From Glandiceps talaboti (Eukaryota > Hemichordata > Enteropneusta > Spengelidae), in the NCBI RefSeq assembly GCF_964340395.1, contig NC_135559.1:16674050-16738049 (forward strand): a stretch of 64,000 bases of DNA. The letters run 5' to 3'. Within the stretch, counting starts at the first letter, position 1, and every line of letters begins with the position of its first letter. A program made the translations under genes and the position numbers. Below the pieces are notes generated by a model, which was not told the DNA's origin, searched no databases, and was given only the letters and a program-made list of their open reading frames with translations. Of this stretch, positions 11,574 to 20,094 are shown one piece after another.

Positions 11574-11720
11574 TAAGGGACGGGAAAGTCTCGGGAGGGG
11601 AGGAGGGGTGTGGTGGTTGTCGAAATTTCCATCGGACCGACATCTCTGATCCCATCTCTGTAAAACACAAAACACACTGACTCCCGATCACTTATGTATT
11701 TACATGTTTACTTACAGGAC
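11574..11720. mobile_element. Diverged MITE-2-family left end inside B1
   Basis: Begins TAAGGGACGGG and then follows MITE-2 loosely: a G-rich run, gtgtggtgg, then tctgtaaaacacaaaacacactgac matched by tctgtaaaaccaaaaacagactgac in MITE-2, then atcactta. It belongs to the block present in B but not A. I could not find its right terminus. Confidence 0.55.
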
Positions 11721-12187
11721 ATGTCCTGCTTGATAAGATGGTGTTATTGTATCTTCAAGTTTCTATATGTAAAATGTGTGCGTTTATTTTAAGTTTTGTC
11801 ATTGCTGATTTGCATTGTTGGGTTTTATTGTGTTCCAAGTAGTTTTCAAAGTAAATATCCGTTTTGATTAGTGTATATTTAGTGTATTTTTTATTTTATG
11901 TTATTTTTTTATTTTATGTTGCTAGACCTTGTTATCCTTCATAGTTTCCGTTACATATTTTGGAGGAACATCTTCCAACTGTTCTTTAAACCTAACAATT
12001 AGTTTTCACTGGTGCAGTGGTTTGGGTCAGCTGTTCAGACCTGATCTACAAAGGTTTTAATGTCTTAATATTTGTTTCATGCCTGTGGCCCATGATTGTA
12101 TTCCAGTTCATTCAAAATTAATGCTCAGACGGTAAGCTTCTTTAGTTAGAGTACTTTCAGCTTTCATCGAGATCTGGCCATACACAG

Positions 12188-12235
12188 ATGTTAAAATATT
12201 GGCTTAAGATTGATCTTAAGCCAATATTTTAACAT
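12188..12235. repeat. 48-nt near-perfect palindrome, B1
   Basis: Two exact 23-nt arms (12188-12210 and 12213-12235) around a 2-nt centre. It lies at the right border of the B-only block; in A only the right arm exists, slightly changed. Confidence 0.95.
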
Positions 12236-12903
12236 TTATATCAGGCCAGATATTAGGAGGGATAACGACCTAACTCAATCAGGCAAGCTATGTTGGATGC
12301 TTTACAGTTTACATTTAGTAGGAATTTGCAGAACTGTATGTGTAATTTTTCCATTTGAGTTGAAAATTTCGTTAGGTTTTGAGACTGGTTTATGTTTTCA
12401 TGTGCCCACCATCTCACTACAGTATAGCAAAATGGGTTTCACCACCAAATCAATTATTTTAAGATTTAGTTAGATAGGTATAGTTGTTTCTAAAAAGAGG
12501 TCTTGTTTGTTTTAGTTTAAATAGTGCCTTCAGTGCTCTATATATTAGGTCATCTTGTGCCCTGTGTAGTTTTCCTGCAGTGCTCAATTTTATGGCAAGG
12601 TGAGTGTAAGCGGGGACACATTCTAGTACTTAGTTGTTTATGTAGAATTTAAATTTCTCTAGGCAGTTTCCTTCCTTATTAAAAATCACAATCTTTGATT
12701 AAACAATATTTGTGCCATTTTTCACAGATTTCGACTGACTTTAGGGTATTTTAATTTACATATATAATAAATAGTAGAAGCTAAAGCCATCCCCTTGTCT
12801 AATACCTCTCGGAATTGAAAATTGGCTGATCATACCATTTTTGCCTAACACATCCAATTGCGTTTGAAAATATATCTTTGATTACTTTATAAAAACGTCA
12901 TAT

Positions 12904-13320
12904 GATACAATTTTGTCTATTTGTTGGATAAAAACCTTCATGCCAAATTGAGTCAAAGGCTTTATTCAGATCGATAAAACATGAAAAATCTAATTATCCT
13001 TACCTTGGTATTTTATAATTAACTAGTTAATAACAAATGGTACTGAATTTAGGTAGAAAGCAAACTAGTTTTTTTTTATTATATTATTTTTTGTCATTGA
13101 ATTTAATTGATGCCATTTTATCAATTTGTTGGAAAACCATGTTCATGCCAAATTGAGTCAAAGGATTCATTCAGATCGATAAAATATGAAAAATCTATTT
13201 ATCCTTACCTTGGTATTTTGTGATTAACTGGTTAATAACAAATGTGCTCTCACTGGTACTGAATTTAGGTAGAAAGCAAACCAGTTCTTTTATTATAATA
13301 TTATTTTTTGTCATTGAATT
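12904..13320. repeat. 205-bp tandem duplication in B1 old LINE
   Basis: Two diverged copies starting gatacaattttgt (12904) and gatgccattttat (13109), both containing catgccaaattgagtcaaagg and ending near gtcattgaatt. A has a single copy (about 2240-2455). Confidence 0.88.
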
Positions 13321-13489
13321 CACCAACCCTCTGTTTCAGGACCGAAGTAAAAAGTTTACTCGAAAAATGTTCGGAATAATTACTGGACGAATCGGGAATG
13401 ACTTAGCTTATGATATCAGAAACGAAAAGTATGATGTCACGATAGTTACTGGGATCTGTCTTGTCTCCCTTTTCATAGATCGATCGGTT

Positions 13490-13494
13490 TAATT
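13490..13494. other. Young-LINE empty target (TAATT), B1
   Basis: Flanks ggttTAATTaaacccatattc correspond to the two outer flanks of the LINE in A (ggttTAATT at 2580-2588, TAATTatacccatattc from 8851). Confidence 0.85.
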
Positions 13495-14388
13495 AAACCC
13501 ATATTCAAGTAGCTAGGGAAATGACCACTTATAATAATTAGATTAAAAGGTTTTTGAGTGTGTTTAATAAGTCTGTTCCTGCTGACTGTAATCATTTCAG
13601 TGGTTATATTATCTATTCCAGGTGGGTTGTTTTTGTGGTTGAGTATACTTATTGGTGAACTGCTTAGGTTTTATAGTTTGTTTCACTTTTAAAGTCTCAC
13701 TTTTTTAAACAGCCCTGTGTTGTAGTTTTTGTTTTGTTTGTAACAGCTAATTCTCGATTGATGATTGAATGGGTCTGTGCTCAGATTAATTGAGATATTT
13801 TTTGTGTGTACCATGTTTGCTTTCTGGGCTCCGAGTTTTTTAACCTTTGCCTGCTGCCTCGTGATTAAAGTTATCACAATCTTCTCTCTCAAAGTTCTTA
13901 GCAAGTACTAAAACGTCATGGACAGTACTACTACTTTTTGTCTGGTGGCATGTGAATTTACCCTAGAGTCATTGGGGCAGCGACCATTGAGAATTACAAT
14001 TTCTGAAGAGATACACAGATCCAGAAATAATTCACCATATTGTTGTTGTTTTTTGTAATGTCCTGTGACTGACTCAGTTTCAAATGTGTGGTGGATGCCG
14101 ATGAGTGATAATCCAGGTTTGGATGAATCACAGTATCGTTTTACATTTAATATGGGCATTGCAATCACTTGGATGATTTGTCCTAACTTAAAATATTTTA
14201 CGACATCTTTTTTTCTAGTAGCTGATTCAGATTAGTGTCTTTCCTTTTGAAGATGCTGGAGGCTTGAGGACTCATATACGCAGTGCAAACACATATATTT
14301 TCGTCTAAATCAAACTTTTATCAAGGCGAGTCCAGATAAAGTCCTCACAGCAGCTTTTCGTTTGTTTTATTCCATGTTAACACTTTTG

Positions 14389-14389
<1 letters not shown>

Positions 14390-14433
<44 letters not shown>
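14390..14433. repeat. (CA)22 microsatellite, B1
   Basis: Paralogous position to 9770 in A; the same flanks ttttgtc and aatgacac. Confidence 0.98.
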
Positions 14434-14435
<2 letters not shown>

Positions 14436-14539
14436 GACACAATTCACAGCTGATAATACAGCCAATAGAAGCAGGTTTTCAGGCGTTTGATTGACATCAA
14501 AATGCATGCATAAAAAGGAAACATTGTGTTCACAATGTC

Positions 14540-15138
14540 TATATTCATAACCATGATTTCCACTTGGTGTTGAGTGCATAGTTTTTCTCTCGTTGATCCA
14601 GCCAGTGTTAATCTCACCCAGGTCACTTGATTTATATTTGTTTGCTTGTTACCATTACCTATCACAGATACAAACAAGACCATAAATTGCAGTGTTTGTG
14701 TTTTGTATGTTAGGACTTGGTATGAATAGGACAACACCTACATCCCCAGCCCTTCTCTACCCTATGCTAAATTATACAACATTATAAGATAACCACATGT
14801 TTTCTTTGTCTAAAGTGAATGCTCTGAGAAGCATTATAATTAGTTTGTAACTGAAACAACCACCATAGTTGCACAAGTATGGCTATAATTCATGTCATAA
14901 AACTGTACAATTTTGCTTTTATTCTGACATTTACGATCACATAAGAGGACTTGTTTTATAAGACCACAAAAGATTTATCCATGTCAAGTATGTGTTTGGT
15001 ATTTCAATGCAAATATATCACTAAAACGACCTGTTTTCACCAAGTAACTTGTACACCTGGGTGAGATTAACACTGGCTGGATTAATGAGAGAAAACCTAT
15101 ACACTCAACACCAAGTGGAAATCATGGTTATGAATATA
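14540..15138. repeat. Inverted repeat pair, 84-nt arms, B1
   Basis: Left arm 14540-14623 and right arm 15055-15138 are reverse complements with a few mismatches, 431 nt apart. A has only the left arm (about 9987-10068), so the right arm is a B-specific inverted duplication of about 100 bp. Confidence 0.9.
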
Positions 15139-15620
15139 ACATTGGTCTTAACTCTTAATTGTCTAGTCACGTTTCACACTATCGACTTAGAAACGAATAA
15201 CTTAATTTAATGTTTGCTGACTATATGTTATATGCACATGTAGATGATTTGTTTGGATTTTAGTTATAGTGATTACATTCAGATACATTTCCACATGGAT
15301 AATTTATTTTCACATTTTATACCAGTAAAGAGACAACAACTGTAATGAAATATGACAATAACTTTATTAATCATGCTATACTAAAGTCATAATTATAACT
15401 TTGAATTTGTAATAATCTTTTTAATGACAAGGTACTTTTCATACTTATATACAAGGCAGTAAATATCGTTTACAGTTTAATATATACTTTGGGTCTCGAG
15501 TTTTACTGTAATATTAAATATATTTGTTTTCTAGACTTGTGATATGTTTTCAAATGACGTACATCACTTTAGACCTTTAAAACAATACTCAGCCTTGAAA
15601 GGATTATTATTTGTTTACTC

Positions 15621-16276
15621 TTGCATTAGAGTCTTGTATTTTATTGAGACAAAAAATTTTACTTTTCAGAATATAAAATCTGATTATTATACATTTCTTA
15701 ATTAAATGAGACTCAGCCTCCCCGCTGCTCGACTCAGCATGCCCTTCATGTATTTACTTCACAAGTATTTATTACAGTTATAGTTTACACACAAAATCAT
15801 GATTGTTTGTTAGAGCATTGAGGTTTTTATACAGTGATTTACAACTTTTACAACGAAATGGCCTAGGGGACGCATACTTGCGTTACAACCCATAAAACAT
15901 TATAGTGTACTGGGCTTGGCTGAATAGACATATGTACATCGACAGGTAAGAATTTGTAACACTATAAAAATACACAATTTTGACACGGGTTGATACCGTC
16001 TTTCGCAAATGTACAATAATTGAATTTGGAGACTAACTAAACCTCATCTACAATTGTCAGTACTGAACTCATCGTAATGTACGTGTTACCCCTTTGCTGT
16101 TCTGTAGTACTGAAGTAGTGTGGTGGCCAAATATCTGCAGCTGGTGCATGGTTCCCTCAGGAAAGTGTGAAAAGCAAGAGTTCCAAGACTTCTAAAGGAG
16201 ACGATCACAAACGCCCCACATGGGACTACGTCATAGACAAGGTAAAAAGGTGTTTGTTTCACATGGACTAATGCAA
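15621..16276. mobile_element. B-only 656-bp block with 9-bp inverted ends, B1
   Basis: Absent from A, where tactctttataatgcaataac replaces it (about 10919-10940). Ends are TTGCATTAG and CTAATGCAA, inverted. No clear target duplication, so an unclassified insertion is only one explanation; a deletion in A is another. It contains a consensus-like splice donor cag/gtaaga at 15945/15946 and the candidate exon at 16141. Confidence 0.45.
16141..16241 (+). pseudogene. Candidate orphan exon, 101 bp, B1
   Basis: Bounded by atatctgcag before and gtaaaaag after, a plausible acceptor and donor. With two leading bases the frame is open for 33 codons (GAWFPQESVKSKSSKTSKGD, then PTWDYVIDK); the other two frames have stops. 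The base composition is richer in G and C than the surroundings. A donor-like cag/gtaaga at 15945/15946 would give a 195-bp intron, but the matching upstream frame stops after a few codons. I do not recognise the protein. A frame this short can be open by chance, so this is a weak candidate for a captured gene fragment. Confidence 0.25.
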
Positions 16277-16440
16277 TAACATTTCTACCATAAGAACATT
16301 ACATTGTCACATAAATACCCAGGTGTTCAAAAAAGTACTGGATGGGTTTCATGAGGAAACGAAAAAAAAAGCAAAGCATAGTAACGAAACTCCAATATTC
16401 CAGCATCTCTTTCAATTTCCTGATTTAGATTACAGTCAGC

Positions 16441-16596
16441 AGGTTGAGTTAGGGTTCTATAGGCATGCATATGTACAGTAAGGTTGAGTTCGGGTTCTAC
16501 AGGCATGCATATCTAGAGTAAGGTTGAATTAGAGTTCTACAGGAATGCATTTCTACAGTAAGGTTGAATTAGGGTTCTACAGGCATGCATATCTAC
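16441..16596. repeat. 40-bp minisatellite, 3.9 copies, B1
   Basis: Copies start at 16441, 16481, 16521 and 16561, each beginning aggttga and containing ttctayaggmatgcat. A has one copy only. Internal variants differ between copies but are the same in every unit. Confidence 0.95.
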
Positions 16597-16860
16597 TTTG
16601 CAAATTGTAATGTGTAACTGTCGTCAAGTTGGACAAACCATGGAAAGTACATTTGAAATGAATTAAGGCGATTAATTTTAATTTTCGGAACATGGGTGTT
16701 TATCCAAGATGGCTACCATTAGTTGTGTGCTATGTGTATTGAAGTCTGATACATTAGCTATAAGATATATTATTACTATATAAGCCTTAAGAATGTTCTA
16801 TGCAAGCCCAGCTTTATCCTATCGAGCACTATAGCAGAGTTTATTCTCCTGGCGCCCTAA

Positions 16861-18508
16861 GGGACCGGTCAGTTTCTTTAGTCGGGGGGGGGGGGGGGCG
16901 GTGCGGTGGATTCTTAAATTGTCAAAAAGTCACTGACCCCCTATCTGTAAAACCAAAAACAGACTGACCCCCCATCACTTAATTCTAAAACATGATGACC
17001 CCCCCCCCCATATATATAATATTCACATGACAGGTATTTTTTGATCGTGACTCAGTGTTGACTGCTTGACTGTCTTGCATCTACCTAATAAGATCCCGGG
17101 TTAACACTATCATTATTATAATTATTGACTACATAGGGTTAATATATACCAAAAGGAGTTTAATAGCATCTTGACAGTGAAAGGTATGGAAAGGCTTGAG
17201 CAGGGAATATGTACATCTCTTATGGGGGTCCTAGGGGTCTCCCCTTAGAAGCCCTGGAGGTATTTTACACTGAAAAGTCAATTTTGAGACGATTCAGACC
17301 CTTTCAGGCTATAATTTCCAAGCTTTACAAGACAGCACCAACATGTAAAAAGCAACTACACAAGGTTGAAATACTTGAAATATACTTTGATAACATCTTG
17401 ACAGTAAGAGGGGAAGAGCTCTAGACTGGGATATGTCCACCTCATGTGGGGGGGGGGGGTGTCCCAAGAGGCTCTCCCTCTAGAAGCCCTGGAGGATTTT
17501 TATTCTTAATGCCAATTTTTAGGCTATTCAGACCCTTTCAAGCAATAACGCAATCCATGCTGTACAAGAGAGCACCATCAAGTATCAGAAACTATTCTTT
17601 ATAACTTACATAGGGTTGAAATATGTTCTTAAAAAGTTAAATGGCATCATTATATACATGTAGTAATTAAAGGTCAGCACAACTAACTGTTGGTTGAATG
17701 CATGAGTGACCTCTGGGGGTGAGGGAGCCATTGGGGGTTTTCCCCCTGGCAGATCTGCAGTTTTTTGCTTCTATTAAGGCAGTTTGAGGTAATATTTCCT
17801 AGCTTCGAATAGCTAACGCAAATGTAAGTTTTTAAATTAGTTTCCCATGTCACATAAAAATGGCCCCATAACATTGGTATAGTGGCATTAATATTGTATG
17901 TATAGTAAAGTCACCGGTATGTTAGAGAACTTTAGGTGGTCAAACGTAGTGTATAATAGAAACTGGAATCTGATGAGGTGTGGTGATTTGTAGTGTCAAT
18001 AACATGTAGTGTCCAACATAGAAAATGTATTAATCTCTTCTGACAAGTTCATAGTGACGAGTAGGGAAAATTTTAGATTAACTTCTTTTATGAACTATCT
18101 AAGAAGATTGCCATTACGCAACCTTCAAGTTCACTTTTGCCCCAAAGTGCAAGATAAGTGAAGCACTGATTGTGAAACAGCCAAACATTTACATGACAAG
18201 TTCGGTAACTAGTGTGGTATCTAGGTAATACATGTACATGTATATGTATATTTATAGTTATACTTGAGCTGATAAGTAAAAATAAAGAATTCATGTAAGA
18301 AACAGGAAGAAGAACAAATATTTACATGTACCACATTTCAGACAAGGATATATGCCATTGTAGAAAAAGGATTTTTTTCTTCCATCACAATCCAAAACAC
18401 AATGACAATTTTGAAAACAGCATGATACCCCCTACAGCCAATTTCAAAAACAGGGTGACCCCCTCCCAATCCACCCCCCCCCCCAGGCCGGAGAAACTGA
18501 CCGGTCCC
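16861..18508. mobile_element. MITE-2: 1648-bp TIR element at the B1/A2 junction
   Basis: Flanked by TAA (16858-16860 and 18509-18511) with termini GGGACCGGTCAGTTTCT inverted; the similarity of the ends continues, less exactly, into G/C tracts. The A/B junction at 11404-11406 is the matching empty site (TCA, one base from TAA, with matching flanks). A 3-bp TWA duplication with GGG ends fits PIF/Harbinger; there is no transposase, so it is non-autonomous. Inside are a G15 tract (16884-16898), gacccc-rich stretches, a C11 tract, and 230-250-bp tandem repeats (17130-17873). Nothing is recognised in 17874-18460. Confidence 0.85.
17130..17873. repeat. Diverged 230-250-bp tandem repeats inside MITE-2, unit 1/2
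   Basis: Anchor words recur: tacatagggtt at 17130, tacacaaggttga at 17357 and tacatagggttga at 17607. Between them lie repeated gaagccctggagg and attcagaccctttca. The last copy (from about 17607) is strongly diverged. The corresponding partial array in the first, truncated MITE-2 is 1-655. Confidence 0.8.
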
Positions 18509-18660
18509 TAATTCCCGAATCAAGAAAAAATACCCTGATTGCACTTACTTATAAATCAATCTAGCAACGTAAAATACATTAACATCGAGGACATAGAAAA
18601 GAGGAATCGCCCAATATAACGACAAGCAGGTAATCAGATCGATCTTAAGCCAATATTTTC

Positions 18661-19799
18661 ACATTTGTGTCAGGCCAGATACTAGGAGGGGATAACGACC
18701 TAACTCCATCAGGCAAGCTTTGGATGCGTTACAGTTTACATTTAGTAGAGATTTGCAGACCTTTACGTGTAATTTTTCCATTGGGGTTTCGTTAGGTTTT
18801 GAGACTGGTTTATGTTTTCATGTGCCCACCATCTCACTACAGTATCGCAGAATGGGTTTCACCACCACATCAATCACTTTAAGATTTAGTTAGATAGGGA
18901 TAGTTGTTTCTAAAAAGAGGTCTTGTTTTAGTTTAAACAGTGCCTTCGGTGCTCTATATCTTAGGTCATCTTGTGCCCTGTGTAGTTTTCCTGCAGTACT
19001 CAATGTTATGCCAAGGTAAGTGTAGGCGGGGACACATTCTAGTACTTAGTTGTTTATATAGAATTTAAATTTTTCTGGGCAGTTTCCTTCCTTATTGAAA
19101 ATTACAATCTTCGATTAAGCAATATTTGTAGCTAAGTGCCATTTTCACAGATTTCGACTGAGTTGAGGGCATTTTGTAAACTAGTATTAGATCCGATTTC
19201 CATAAAAACATTAAATAATCAACATATAGTAAGTAAGACAGCCTGCTCGTTAAAAGAGTTGGTGGGTCATAGTGTAACAAGTGAATTTGTCTTTTTATAT
19301 AATTTACATAGATATTAAATATTAGGAGCTGAGGCAATCCCCTTGTCTAATATCTTTCGGAATTGAAAATTGGCTGATCACACTATTTTTGTCTTAACAC
19401 ATCCAATTGCGTTTGAAAATTTACCTTTGATTACTTTATAAAAACGTCATGTGATGCCATTTTGTTGGCTTGTTTTGAAACCACCTTCATGCCAAATTGA
19501 GCCAAAGGATTTATTCAGATCGATAAAGCATGATGAATCTATTGATCCTTATCTTGGTATTTTGTGAATAACTAGTTAATAACAAATGTGTGATCACTGG
19601 TACTGAATTTAGGTAGAAAGCAAACCAGTTATTTTATTATAATATTATTTTTTGTCATTGAATTCACCAACCATCTGTTTCAGGACCAAAGTAAGTAGTT
19701 TACTCGAAAAATGTTAGTGGACGAATCGTTAATGAAAGTATGATGCCACGATAGTTACTGGGATCTGTCTTGTCTCGCTTTTCGAAGATCGGTTTAATT
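18661..19799 (-). pseudogene. Old LINE, RT and C-terminal part, A2
   Basis: Amplification copy of 1450-2588 with the same stops; YVDY segment near 19220. Confidence 0.75.
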
Positions 19800-20094
19800 G
19801 ATATGATGATATGATGATATGATATATATTTTATTACCCGATCAACAATAAGTACAATACAAACGTAAATACAGGAAAAGCAAACTAGATCGGATAACAG
19901 GAGTCAGAAAATAGCTATGCTAATCGTGTCTGACCCCTGGCCAAAGTAAATAATGGTACAAGTTTAGAGGGCAAATAAATATACAAAAAGTAGCTCTACC
20001 CTTAACCCCCTCCCCTCACCACACCCACCCTATATACTAGTATACGAGTGCCATAATGAAAAGAAGTCATATATTACATTAGAACTGTACAATG

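Larger units (their letters stand above)
12236..14389 (-). pseudogene. Old LINE ORF2, B1, not interrupted by the young LINE
   Basis: The paralogous copy that shows how the two A fragments join: RT entry IDNITTEMITVSRNRLIKHT (about 13560-13630) runs through SGHFPSYLNMGLIKP at the empty young-LINE site (13490-13494) into EKGDKTDPSNYRDI (about 13430-13475). EN pieces YGELFLDLCISSEIVILNGR and a DFIWTRLDKS strand (about 14325-14355) lie upstream. B has its own damage: a 205-bp tandem duplication and loss of about 150 bp that in A encodes the YVDY region. Not coding. Confidence 0.78.
14434..16857. other. Non-coding right part of B1
   Basis: Contains the inverted repeat pair (14540-14623 / 15055-15138), the B-only block (15621-16276) and the 40-bp minisatellite (16441-16596). 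No intact gene. Confidence 0.8.
11407..16860. repeat. Half-unit B1 (monomer without young LINE)
   Basis: Paralog of A1, clearly more diverged from it than A copies are from each other. It keeps the uninterrupted young-LINE target (TAATT, 13490-13494). Relative to A it has extra blocks at about 11544-12211 and 15621-16276, a 205-bp internal duplication (12904-13320), an inverted copy at 15055-15138, and four instead of one 40-bp repeats (16441-16596). It lacks roughly 150 bp of old-LINE RT near 12750. Confidence 0.9.
1290..18508. repeat. Higher-order repeat unit 1 (A1 + B1 + MITE-2), 17219 bp
   Basis: One full period of the tandem array. Order: half-unit A1 (1290-11406), half-unit B1 (11407-16860), MITE-2 (16861-18508). 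The following two units match it almost base for base; the differences seen are microsatellite lengths, scattered substitutions and small indels. Private to this unit are (CA)45 in A1, several substitutions between 1240 and 1730, and eight bases present near 1341 that are missing from unit 2. Confidence 0.95.
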
